Origin: Bugulina stolonifera
Lineage: Eukaryota; Bryozoa; Gymnolaemata; Cheilostomatida; Bugulidae
Length of the DNA: 64,000 bases
Reading direction: 5' to 3'
Assembly (NCBI GenBank): GCA_935421135.1
Contig: OW285188.1
Span: 11,512,733 to 11,576,732, forward strand
Shown here: positions 53,450-64,000 of the stretch, one piece after another
How the letters are laid out: every line of letters begins with the position of its first letter
Position numbering within the stretch: position 1 is the first letter of the stretch
The notes under the pieces: generated by a model
Seen by the model: only the letters and a program-made list of their open reading frames with translations
Database searches by the model: none
Told to the model about the DNA's origin: nothing
Translations under genes and position numbers: made by a program

Positions 53450-56197
53450 TAGTAGGAGGTAGAGCAGTTGATCTAAGATGGTGGGAGATACCAAGTAATA
53501 ACTATATCATTATCGGTACTAACACATTATGTAGGCTACTGTACCTTCATTTACTAGCACTACCTGTTGTATGTATGGACCATTTGACCAATGGTCAGTG
53601 TGTGTCTAGTATATTCTTTAGTACATACCATCATCGGCTGACTTCTGCTGTACAATTAGCTTTAGCCCCGACAGCGTCATATTACTATTCAATATGGCAG
53701 CATCCAGGTCCCAGTCGTTGTGGACAGATAACTGCACGAGATGTTCCTCGTCGTCCACCGTAACGTATGAAATCATAAACTTCCTACAAATAGATAAAGA
53801 TTTCTTGTATTGCACATCAAGTTTACTATAAGTTAATAGACTACTATAGTTTCAATGGTCAATGACCCTACTCAATTGACATACTATTCAATTCAAACTC
53901 TGTCCAGCATTCATAATAAATATACATGTACTATACATTGTATGTAGAATGTAGGCAAAGCATATTGTACATTCAACTCCACTGTTTGGCATGTAAGTCA
54001 TATCACACTTAGGTTATTAGTATCGCTACGGTGTACACATGTATCTATTGGTTAATGTCACAGGGTTTAAGTTAAGGATAAGAGCGGATGTTGATGACGC
54101 TGCCGATGACGCTTGTATTACACAGTTAGAGCTCAGTGTGAATGTAACAGGATAATATTGATTTATTTATAAGTCATTATTGCGTGTCTATTTAGTTGTA
54201 TACGATATATTCTAGGATTGCAGTACTAGATTCAAATGATGTAATAATACTGCACACAGAAAGCCTAGGATTGCTTAACTGGTGAACTACATGTACATAA
54301 TTATGTATTGTACGTAGTATTACATACCCCACACGATTGTGGAAGTGAGTATAATAGGAGACATAGAATATACACACTAGATTGGATTAGTATAATGTAA
54401 TTAGTACATGGTAGTAATAACATTAAATGTAGTATGGATATTCACCCTTTGATATTAAACGCCTTTGTTAGCAGACTCTGTAACATCTCAAAAGACATGA
54501 TGTCTGGGTCAAGGGAGAAATTCTTCGACTCTCGAATTCCTCCTCCATCTTCCAGCAGCTACAAAACGTCTGGCAATTAGAGTACCGCTATAACAGTATG
54601 ATACATGGTACACCAGATTCTCTGCGCATACTTCAAATATAGAATTGAGTAGCGCAAGAACCAAAGCAATTATTTTCTCTTCCATCCTTCCACGTGTGCA
54701 CAGTACATTATTACATAACATGCAATGTACAGGTATTACAGGGTATTACATGGATGCTACTAATATACTAGAAACAGAGAAGATAGTGTCATTCCTTAGA
54801 AGTTATGGCTCATTGCCAAATGAGATGCATGTTGATAACCTTCCACGCCCCATTACTATCGGCACCTCTTAGAATTCATACCGTACATAACATCACCTAC
54901 TAGGACATATTATATATAACATCACCTACTAGGACATGTTACATTATAACATCACCTACTAGGACACGTTACATTATAACATCACCTACTAGGACACGTT
55001 ACATATAACATCACCTACTAGGACACGTTACATATAACATCACCTACTAGGACACGTTACATATAACATCACCTACTAGGACACGTTACATATAACATCA
55101 CCTACTAGGACACGTTACATATAACATCACCTACTAGGACACGTTACATTATAACATCACCTACTAGGACACATTACATATAACATCAATCACTAGGACA
55201 TGTTACATATTATAACAACACCTACTAGGGTATGTGTATATTTATATATGGGGAAAATGTGTAACTTATCCTTGCTCAATGTGTAGTCTCAGATGCAGAA
55301 TTTAATGGGTCATATGACATGGTTATGTGCCAATATTGCAGCACTATTGGCAGTGGCATGCAACTGGTTTACAGGTGTTAGTGCAAGTAGAGCCACCCAA
55401 GCCAAATTACAGGTAAATACTTGAATAGACACTCAAACCAACTTGAGCTCAGCTATAAGTAATACCTGCATCTATACAGAGTACTCTGTTGACATGTTAA
55501 GAACTTAATTCTGGATTTAGTTGTTTTTGCCATACCAGTCTGTGACCAATGACCATACTTTAAGGAATTATGCATATATTACGCCAGATATAAAATCACC
55601 AGTCTGCTATCAATCACGTCTGTGATATAAATAATTCACCAGTATTTTAGCTGGAATATAAATAACAGCTAAAGTGTTGACGTATTACTGGGGAACATGG
55701 AAAGGTAAAATGGTGGACTCGTATCTAGTTTATATCCTGAATACAAGAATCTTCAACACCCATACTGTGCCTAGAAACTATAAACAATGTACTCAATATT
55801 GTTGTGCTGGTAGGTCTCCGTAAGCATAACAACATACCAATGTACATGTACATGTATGTACCATTTGTCACCAACGTTAGTAGGTGACAATAAAGTTATA
55901 TATAACAAGAACACTAGTTTCTGAGTGTTTAGTCCGAAATCCACTTTACACATTTCAAGGAGAACTTGGTAGAGATTTAAGGCTAACTGCTATACATCTG
56001 TAAGGATGTGCTTGTACTTGGAAATAAATAATAGTCTATCTCTAATAGCCTACTGGTGTGAGCACCCATACAAATATCACAGCATATAAAATCTGACAAG
56101 GACAGTGCTATAAGTAACAAAATATGTAAATGTATTGTAACTGTTTCATTACCTGCGCCTTCACACCTATGGCTTCCATCCGAGAATGGGCAAACAT
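46758..56197 (-). CDS. TBC1D25: TBC1D25 (OATL1) Rab GTPase-activating protein
   Basis: Minus-strand exons 56197-56153, 54558-54446, 53783-53629, 52114-52097, 51725-51600, 49911-49717 and 48214-46758 join in frame to 702 residues (human 688). A PB1-like N-terminal region (FEMLQSLLTKAFNIKGKFMI, HNDWDLDAAI) precedes a LIR motif, LGEWDIVERGD (human EDWDII), that binds LC3/GABARAP. The TBC domain carries both catalytic fingers: Arg268 in VRKDVIRTDR and Gln306 in SYCQGMSD, so GAP activity is expected. The family acts on RAB33B at autophagosomes. A Ser/Thr/Gly-rich insert of about 180 residues splits the TBC domain before EFGYGNPFLMCAAF, as in vertebrates. The most 5' exon is the least certain, and the 18-base exon 4 has a weak acceptor; an ATG at 52139 is in frame with it and could start a shorter isoform. 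Confidence 0.95.
49586..49650. repeat. 15-bp tandem repeat in a TBC1D25 intron
   Basis: About four copies of gtacatgtgtgcggt decay into acatgtacatatgtac in the intron 49716-48215. Confidence 0.85.
51702..51838 (-). repeat. TBC1D25: 47-bp tandem repeat carrying the TBC1D25 exon 5 acceptor and LIR codons
   Basis: Three copies (the last partial) with period 47 start at 51702, 51749 and 51796. On the coding strand each contains the pyrimidine stretch and acceptor CTGTTACAG followed by the first 24 bases of exon 5, which encode the LIR core GLGEWDIV. Only the copy at 51702-51748 continues into the exon. Splicing to the middle copy's acceptor would meet TAA after nine codons. Confidence 0.93.
53403..53456. 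repeat. (GTA)n microsatellite
   Basis: About 18 tandem gta/tag triplets with one or two substitutions lie in the TBC1D25 intron between exons 3 and 4. Confidence 0.95.
54885..55230 (-). repeat. 28-30-bp tandem repeat in TBC1D25 intron 1
   Basis: About 12 copies of ataacatcacctactaggac plus acgttacat are present; central units are almost identical at 28 bases and outer ones have 30-base variants (attataac). The array lies in mid-intron, away from the splice sites. Confidence 0.95.
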
Positions 56198-57378
56198 GAT
56201 GATTTTATACTTGTAATCTCAGTTGATAGCTTGTAGACTAGTATAGCCTAGGTAGTAGTACACACATCTGCAAGTTCAAATACAGACTCTTATACAAATA
56301 TTCTATTGCAACAATAAAAATTGATGGTCAAAATCAAAGGATAAAATACATTCCCAGACAAAAAGAAAAAAAATAAGCTAAGAGAATGTAGTCTCTACTC
56401 CACTGCTTATAAGATATTCATTGCATTAACATAAAAGCTAATATATATAGGTACTTCAAAACATTATATCACTATTCATGATTTATGATAATAATCTGAC
56501 CACATTACACTACCTCCAGTTAGCTGAGCGGCCAGGTCAGTTATAGCAGAGAGTGTAAAATAATAATTTCACCAATGGAGTAGTTTAATAAGCCTTATAC
56601 AAGGTAAGAAAGAGTTGGAACTCAGTCAAAACGCACAAAATCTTTTTTATGATTATCATCAAGCAAACGGTCTATAAAACAGTGGGCCAGGAACATTCCA
56701 TCAAAAATAACTATGAACAGTGGGTTAAGTTTGTTCTTTAGCTCCTCACATGTTCCATGAATGCAGTCAGAATTTCCAGATCAAATGTCTTGTGAGCTTG
56801 ACTAATATACCTATTGTGCTCAGAGAAAGATTTGACCCAGATTATGAGTTTCTTCTGAATCTAAGCGGTCACCTGACCTGAAAAAGCTTTGTATGAACTC
56901 GATGAAAGGTTATTGCCAATAATAGCTCGATAGGAAAAGTGGAATCTCATTGATTTCTCGCAAATGGTCTTTCAATTCACAAGTATAACAATATAATTAT
57001 CTTTTATATACATGTATATTTTGAATAGTGAATTAATGCATGCTATATATTCAGGACAATTTCTTGAATAATGAATTACTGGGATATAAAAACATAGGGT
57101 GCTGATAGCATCTTGAGACAAGAGGAGTAGTAGCGTAGCATTCCAATTAAACCTAGCCGGTAAGAGAGTTGTTTGGCATGATCTACAGGATTGTTTCTGA
57201 TCAATACCATAATCATTGATGACCTGAATGTAATAGACCAACAATAACATTATAGATCAAACCTAAAATGGACGAAAAAACTACGATATATTGCATTATT
57301 AAACTAAAAGATTATTATTTTAAACTATCGTCATCAATTACAATTATTTTTTATAGAAGTTTTAATGTAGACTTCAAA
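56198..57378. other. 5' flank of TBC1D25
   Basis: No coding exon is recognised. The region presumably holds the TBC1D25 promoter; no core promoter motif stands out. Confidence 0.5.
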
Positions 57379-57493
57379 TTATTTAAGAGTGTTATTGAGG
57401 TGTAAACACACTAGACTGACTAGAGTATCAGGCTCCAGCAGTTCTTTCATGGTCAGAAGGTCACACATTTGCTTCTGTTCTGCAATGGCAGGT
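57379..57493 (-). CDS. Candidate terminal exon of an unrecognised minus-strand gene
   Basis: After the acceptor atcaatttag the minus strand reads 37 open codons, including EQKQMCDLLTMKELLEPDTL and ending HLNNTLK before TAA. Its codon use and amphipathic, helix-like sequence differ from the surrounding AT-rich noise, and the acceptor has a fair context. I know no matching family. A 14-base piece with acceptor and donor (57583-57570, phase-compatible) could be a preceding microexon, but that is weak. The remainder of the gene would lie in 57500-59700. Confidence 0.35.
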
Positions 57494-59729
57494 CTAAATT
57501 GATATTCATAAAAAACACTGATTAGAAAACGTTTTTATCCTGATGCTCGAGCTTACATCCCCTTTAGCCACTGTTTGTGAAGAACAAGACATTAGTAAGT
57601 TGCCTTGATCAACGAGTTAGAAAAGCATGTTCCATGACATTATTGTGAACCATAGACCATAATTACAATAAACGTTGATGTAACAACATTTGACTAAAGC
57701 TTAGCACTTTCTTTACTAGTTACTCCAAGTGTATATTAAGGCTGATTGCCAATTACCATAGCATGTGGTCTACAGGCCATAGCAGTGATGGCCAACAGCC
57801 CCACAATATTAATAAGAATCCAACAACAATCATAATCATAATATTAGCATAACTATAGGCTACAGCAGTTGCACCTATGAACTAATTCAATAGCAATCGT
57901 ATTGATTATTTTTTAATTATTTTTATATAAAATAATAATTTTATATCATAATTATAATTATTATAATTAATAATAATTACTACCCATATAATAATACTAA
58001 GTATTAGTATAGGCCTACTAATTTAATACCACTTATGCAGTTATGCTAGGCTTATAAAAATACTTACAAATACCGGGCATCTATTGTGCGATTAACATGA
58101 CTATTATCATGATCATGAGATTTAGATCAGATAACAAGGTGATGAGAAAGTCCACTGATTTGCTGAAGTTGGATGCAGAGCACTTAACCGAGACTCGGCA
58201 GTCAACTCTACTCTAACTTTGTTGTCTGCTAGTTTACAGCATAGAACACCATTAAAATCACTTCAAGAGGATAAAAAAATGTGATAGAAATGTCAGACAG
58301 ATAGTAATTAACTTCCTTTGCGGCAAAAATAGGAAGGAATACACTGATTTTGTTACATATAAATGATATAATATTCTAATACCTAACCACCGTCTATGTT
58401 TGTTGTAGCAAAACCGAAACTCGTGCACCAGTGGCAATGAAAACAAAAATCCTTAACCAATAAAAGTAGTCCTAAGATGCGAGTATCGAATGAGAGACGA
58501 GGTATTGAAGAAGCCCGAGATCCTTAAGTAGATATTCCCATACAATAGTAATTTATATATAATATACTCGATAAGTACGATGAAATGGTGTTCTCGGGAC
58601 CTAATAACAGCGTTTCCACTAGGGACACTATAATTTGCATATCCGGTGAACTAATCTACTGTAAAATGACGATTTTTACTTTATAGGAATTTTAAATCAT
58701 TGGACTTTATTCATCGGAATTTACCCCTCATTCACTTCACAATATAATTTTAAGTGTTTAGTTTGATGTAGTTAGTTTGTTAAACCTAGCCTGTTGTATT
58801 TTTGGTTGGTAAATGTCGTTTTGTTGAAATAAAGTACAAATGATTATCATAATGATTATGATTTAATAGAAATCTCATCTGATGTAATTTTTGATTTGTT
58901 ATAAATTATAATATATTATTTTCAATTACTATTTTGTACTTTTTGAAGTCTATTTTTAATTTTAGTCAGTAAATTAAAATTACCAAATTGAAAATACTCT
59001 TTAATTGTTATTATAAGATTTCTGGGATTAATTATAATATTAATATGATAACCATATAGGCCTAATGATGAATGCAAAAATATAATTTCCATTTAGATTT
59101 AGTTTGAATAATAAGTAAATACAGATGATTGTTGCATTTGTAATTTATTGTGTAATTGTTGTAAATCATAAAGGTAATATCTGTTAACAACTAAAATGAA
59201 TAAGTAGGTGGTACGAAATTGCAATCCATTGATAATTTGAAGATTACCATATTTGATATTACTCTTTATTGCAATATTTTTTAAAAAGCATTTTTTTAAA
59301 CATTCACATAGTTGTTATTAACTCTCTGCTTAACCTCGTGAATTATTGTTAAATTTAAATTACTACCCAATATCATTGACAATGTTTGTTACATTATATT
59401 CTATTATTTGGTTTAGCCCATAAGATTGAATAGTGTTAAATAGTAACTTAATAGTTGTTATTAGTTAATATTCTGTTATGTTAATAATGTGATTAACTTA
59501 CAAAAATACCAACCCATTTTTATATATGTTGCTCGCATTTACCGGAATATTTTTCATAATGTATTACATATTCTACACAGGCCAGCATGAATAGATTAGT
59601 ATTTTGTTGACTAATATAATTGCATATAAGCTAATGTTTTTAATGATATGATATATCCGAACATATATGTAGGTCTGTTCAAGCTATTAATTGATATAAA
59701 ACCTAGTCTGTAACTACAGATCTGCAGTG
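57494..59729. other. AT-rich region upstream of PRKRIP1
   Basis: Mostly AT-rich DNA with an extreme palindromic AT tract at 57905-57985. A segment at about 58105-58260 is open on both strands for 30-45 codons and may hold an exon, but strand and product are undecided. The PRKRIP1 promoter must lie near 59700; no core element is obvious. Confidence 0.45.
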
Positions 59730-62700
59730 ATGTCTTTATACACGGAGGTGGTGAATGAATTAAAACTTAAAGGTAACCCTGGAAGTCAATCACAAGACCC
59801 AGATGATGAAGAAGCAGAAGAGAAAGCAGTGAAACAAGTTAAAAATGCAACTGATCTCCAACGTCTGAAGTTAGAAAAATTGCTAAAACAGCCAGTATGT
59901 CCACTTTGAATTGTTCTATTAATGAAACATAATTCACCAGATATCCCTGAATTAAACAGGTATTTAGTGTAATGTTAAACTGATGAGTTGTAGATGAGAT
60001 TATATTTGTTACTGAATTTTATTAGACTGGAATATTCTGATATAAATAGTTTTCCAGTGCAGTGTGTAGGCCTACATCTACTGTATTATACAAGTGTATA
60101 ATCTCTTCAGTTTGATTACTCTATGTAATATCTGTAGTAAAGACTATTCTACACTAGATGTGTACATGGAATTCTATTTTAGGATAAGCCAGTCTACATT
60201 CCAGAAAAACCGAAAGAAAGAAAGATGCCTAAACCACCAGAGTTTATAAGGAATACATGGGGTATGTCTATATACATGTAATATGTGTTATAAGGTATAC
60301 ATAATACATGTACATGTAATATGTTGTTGATCATGATTATATACATAAATAGCATAAGGTCTAACTGCTAGTATATGTATGTCCTTCATGTAAGATACCC
60401 ACGGAATTTTAACTACACTATGATGTAACTGCATTTAAATATACTACAATAAGTTGTACATGTTACAAGTACTCGTGTTCTTAATATGGAGTTGCCTACT
60501 GTCTGCTAGATAAGTGCAGAGTATGGAGTTGCATTCTCTTACCCATGTAGGCGACACCTTACCCTATGGTGCTGCCTACCTTGGAGACCTGGGGTTAGTG
60601 AGGAGCTACTACCCTCTATGTAACAGAGGTCCACAGTCTGCATTTTTAAACAGCCTGTATATAGTAATGGGTTTGGGGTTATGTACAAGGTAGTGATATA
60701 AAAGTTATACATTTACATGTAGAGTTTAGACTCATTTTTGTTAAGCTGAAGGCGATTGCATTGGGCTATATCTAAATCTAAGCAGTACTTAGGATGTTTA
60801 AGGCTGTGTATGTGTCTATGTTTACGGTTTTATTGAATGCATTCTAACTACTATCTCCATATCAGAGATTTGAGAGCAACCTCCTTGAGTTCATCATTTA
60901 CTGTTATTTCTTGCATTTATTAGGCTCTCATGCTGTATTTTACTTGATTGGCTGCTTTAGGTTCCAGTGCTGGTGCTGGAAGTGGAGATTTTCATGTTTA
61001 CAGAGGAGTAAGGAGACGAGAATACGCCAGACAAAAGTTTCTCAATGATCAGGAGGCAAAGGTAAAAATATTGAGCAACAGCGTAATTATGAAACTTGCT
61101 TCACACATTGCCTACAGGGCTTGTTATCATACCATACTATTGGGCTTACTAACCTAAATCTACAGTATGTATTGGGATATCAAATGGGTATCTTAGAAGT
61201 TTTTAGATCCTTTTCTCTCAAGTATAGCAGGTGTATGTCAGTCGAAGGTTGAGCTTATCAAACTTTTAGAAAACTCTTTGTGGCACTATTAAATGTAGAA
61301 TGGTTTGTTCCCATCATCTACATGTATCATTTATAGAAAGTCAAAAGGAAACCCTATACTTTTAGACTTTTACATGCAACTACCTGTGATTACCTGTTCA
61401 AATGGGAAAAGTCTGCTTATGTATAAGAATCATAGAGGGAGTCGTCTTTCCATGGGTTGTAATAAATGTTATGACACACTCGATGTCTTTAGACCACACT
61501 GGATGTGGAATACCAACAGAAATTGGAGGCAAATGTAAAGGCTGCTGAGGAAAAAACTGCAAAAAAGAGAGCAAAGAGACTGAAGAAAAAACAAAAGGCT
61601 AAACAACAGAAGAAATCTCAAAATTCAAAGCCTCAGTCCGATTCCGGTAAATGATTTGTATTATATTAAAGTTTTGGAAAAACACATGGAATTCAAATGG
61701 TACATGTTGTTCAATGTACACTATTGCTTGTACTTTTAAAATGTGTTAGTCCTCCAGTGCAGGTGACAATAGGTAATGATAGTGGAAGGGAAGATGGTTC
61801 AATGATAGTCACTTGTGCTACTGTATGCACCTAGTTTTGTGGTTCCCATGTTCCTCGATTCACTTTCCCAGCTAGTCTTTTGCTAAATTTCAGATAGTTG
61901 TTAGAATAGCATATGATTATCTGAACCACATATTGCACATGTATATGAATAGCTTGTGGGGCCGCAACAAGGAGGCATTGTTGATTGGTCCTAGGTACTG
62001 CCATAGAAATAGCCTGTTGCAGGGTAAGGTAGCATAACTCCTTGTTTAATTAGAACCTTTTATGCTGGTGGAAGAGGTACTGTTTTTGGCCGAAGTGTAC
62101 GCCATCTTTCCTTTCATTATCTTTACCTGTTGTCACCTGCACGGAAGCATTGCCGCACAAGTGTATAGTCATATTGTATAGGATGAAGGCTCAGCCACGC
62201 AATCACAAATCATGACAAAATTGGTTGCTTTTTGACCAAATTCAGACACGGCAAGCAGCTTTGTCCACCTTTGGCATAAACACCGGTTTCCCTGTTGTCA
62301 AGCGGGATTGGCCAGTGATAGTTTGTTCTTGACATAGGTATTTGAATCTGAGAATTTTCAACTTTGATTACACCTTCCCAAGTATAGGATATCAGCATCG
62401 AATAATATCAATTGTAGTCGGGTGTAAAGTTCATAAAAACTCAACCTCCTACCACCATGTAATGGTCAGGTTGTGAACTGTACGACCGTCTGGCTTAGTG
62501 CGCTTAAATTTGAACTGTGTAGCATTTTTAATTTGATGTTGTAGCCAAACATTTGCTCCTCTTCTTGATGCTGAAAGTATTCCTCTTTTTTGAAAAGTGG
62601 AAAGTTTTCTCCAGAATTTGACAAACTTAGTGTTTTGAGGTACATCACAGATTTCTTCCATTATTATTACAGAATCTGAAGAGGATGAAGATGTTGATGA

Positions 62701-62797
62701 GGAAAAGGAAGCTAGCCAGCCACAAGAAGACAAAACCACTGATCACAAAGTAGAAACTACTCCAGATACAGAGCGGAGAGTTGATAGCCCTAGTTGA
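59730..62797 (+). CDS. PRKRIP1: PRKR-interacting protein 1 (spliceosomal C-complex factor)
   Basis: Exons 59730-59894, 60183-60261, 60961-61061, 61493-61646 and 62673-62797 give 207 residues (human 184). Family hallmarks are [20 protein letters not shown], a [20 protein letters not shown] segment followed by [11 protein letters not shown], and a long basic helix [20 protein letters not shown] running into [14 protein letters not shown]. In human spliceosome structures the long helix of PRKRIP1 spans the catalytic-stage complex, contacting U2 snRNP; it was first described as binding the kinase PKR. The C-terminal tail ([14 protein letters not shown], ending RVDSPS) is acidic and is encoded by a separate last exon. 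The start is the first ATG in frame, preceded by an in-frame stop-rich AT tract. Confidence 0.95.
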
Positions 62798-63010
62798 CCA
62801 AGTCGCCGATGTTTTGTCTATTTTGAACTATTATGTACATACAAATATTACCTTCTCTTTACTCCTGCATTGCAATATTATTTGCCAGTCTTGAACCAGA
62901 AATTTTATTCAATATAACATAATGAATAGAGGTTATGGCATATATTGGGTTTTGTATTTAACAGTGACTTACTAGATGCTCTATAGGACAAACAGATTAC
63001 TGGAGTAAAT

Positions 63011-63016
63011 AATAAA
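63011..63016 (+). other. Poly(A) signal of PRKRIP1
   Basis: An AATAAA hexamer lies 214 bases after the PRKRIP1 stop on the same strand. The RPA3-like gene on the other strand ends 285 bases further on. Confidence 0.55.
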
Positions 63017-63300
63017 TATTCACTAGTATTCCAAAACCTTTGCTACTAAAAACATCTTTTCTTTACCTGCTTATAAGAACATCAGTTTATCACTATTAAA
63101 ACAAACAACTAGCCTATTAATATGGGGCCAGTGTTAATGTAAAGATGAAACTGGGGCGTTTGCCAATGGTATTGGCAATAAGAATACAATAATAATGGGG
63201 TCAATGGAGTGAAATATGAATTCAGTAACATGAGTCCACTGGTGATGTCCAAAGAACTGCAGAATGAAAGTTGCGTTTGGCTGTATCCATCCATATCTAT

Positions 63301-64000
63301 TTATGATATTGTGAGCTGAAGATCTCCTGGCACTGTGTAGAATGACATGTAGCCTCCCTCTAATTCCAGCTCTACTGCTGCTGTTACCATTCCAACAATC
63401 TCAAACGAATTATACTTCCATTCTGTGTGGCTGTGTGGGTAATTGAATGAACGGATTGTGCAAATGTTAGTTTTGTGTTGTCTATCAAGACAAGTTGATC
63501 ATCAATCTAGCTGCTATTATGAAATTGACGGTATTTTTACATCGTCAAATTATGACACTTCTAGCATGAGATACCCCTGTATTTTGTAACCTCCATTACT
63601 TTCCCTCTATCAACTTTACTCGTCTCCTAAAAAGAAAATAGAAGAATTGTCATGCTACATTGTACTATGTATTCATTTGGCCTATGGCTAATAGAACATC
63701 GCTAATAGAACATCGCCGCTGTTTCCTACACCAATATGTATGCATATTTACAAAATACGTGCAACTGATTGATGCATTCATACGCATGTTCTATGATATT
63801 ATAAGTACAGTAAATGAAAGTAACATAATTACAAGTATATGTTGACCATTGGTGATGAACAACAGAGCTGCAAGCAAATGACAATATATGAAGTGGCACA
63901 CTTTCATGAGTGACAAGGTTCAACTATGGGAACAGCACATAAGACACTGAAGGCTCATGTACACTATGCACCCAGAGTAATCTAACTCACCCTTGTATGG
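63301..64000 (-). CDS. RPA3-like OB-fold protein (C-terminal part, 5' beyond window)
   Basis: Three minus-strand pieces join in phase: an exon ending at 63991 (donor GTGAGT), 63626-63600, and 63481-63301 with TAA at 63303-63301. They read IQGRRVKLIEGK, then NICTIRSFNYPHSHTEW, then SFEIVGMVTAAVELELEGGY and MSF, which resembles human RPA3 FVGRLEKIHPTGK, GTIELMEP and [20 protein letters not shown]. RPA3 (RPA14) is the smallest subunit of the ssDNA-binding replication protein A trimer. Two oddities weaken the call: the strand matching FILSDGEGKN is missing, and the usual C-terminal helix used for trimerisation is replaced by a short tail, YTVPGDLQLTIS. Another small OB-fold protein is possible. 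The start lies outside the window. Confidence 0.45.

Noticed and set aside
54885..55230. CRISPR-like 28-bp periodic array
   Set aside because: Head-to-tail identical units without spacers in an animal intron; an ordinary minisatellite.
58105..58265. Segment open on both strands (minus: KVRVELTAESRLSALH; plus: LLKLDAEHLTETRQSTLL)
   Set aside because: Both readings look protein-like and I cannot choose a strand or a family, so no gene is called.

Overview
The window is nuclear DNA of an animal. Every recognisable gene is split by GT-AG introns, the spacers are AT-rich, and the gene set is metazoan: a DH-PH RhoGEF, RASA1 (p120 RasGAP), NPC2, ASF1, a PIERCE-type ciliary microtubule inner protein, TBC1D25, PRKRIP1 and an RPA3-like protein. 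The proteins are clearly orthologous to vertebrate families but quite diverged, and the non-coding DNA is full of short palindromic strings such as acatgtaca and aggcctata. An early-branching or other invertebrate animal (for example a sponge) would fit; the lineage cannot be fixed from this sequence alone.

Layout: 1-16743 (+) holds the 3' part of a PLEKHG4/ARHGEF40-like RhoGEF (its 5' end lies outside). 17500-19568 is spacer with a GTGC/GTAC microsatellite. 19569-32730 (+) is a complete 18-exon RASA1 with SH2-SH3-SH2-PH-C2-RasGAP order; its first intron carries a minus-strand LINE 3' fragment with its poly(A) tail. 33729-36211 (-) is a four-exon NPC2-like lipid-binding gene, flanked by two copies of a dispersed repeat. 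37327-39431 (-) is ASF1. 39432-44593 is a gene-poor 5 kb stretch with an LTR-like segment and a hairpin MITE. 44594-46133 (+) is PIERCE1/2-like and converges on TBC1D25 (46758-56197, -). 57379-57493 (-) looks like the last exon of an unrecognised gene. 59730-62797 (+) is PRKRIP1. 63301-64000 (-) is the 3' part of a probable RPA3-like gene that runs off the window.

Functionally, three of the eight recognisable genes regulate small GTPases: a RhoGEF, a RasGAP and an autophagy-linked RabGAP. Neighbourhood is probably incidental, as there are no operons and the remaining genes (sterol transport, histone chaperone, axoneme, spliceosome, ssDNA binding) are unrelated.

The most unusual signal is structural. 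At several exon-intron junctions (NPC2 exon 3 donor; RASA1 SH3 acceptor; both ends of a RASA1 C2 intron; TBC1D25 exon 5 acceptor) the splice site itself lies inside a tandemly repeated unit of about 28-47 bp, giving ladders of 2 to 14 duplicate donors or acceptors next to the authentic one. In TBC1D25 the repeated unit also covers the codons of the conserved LC3-interacting (LIR) motif. Exon structures were assembled by hand from splice-site phase and protein similarity; all reported exon chains keep frame from end to end.
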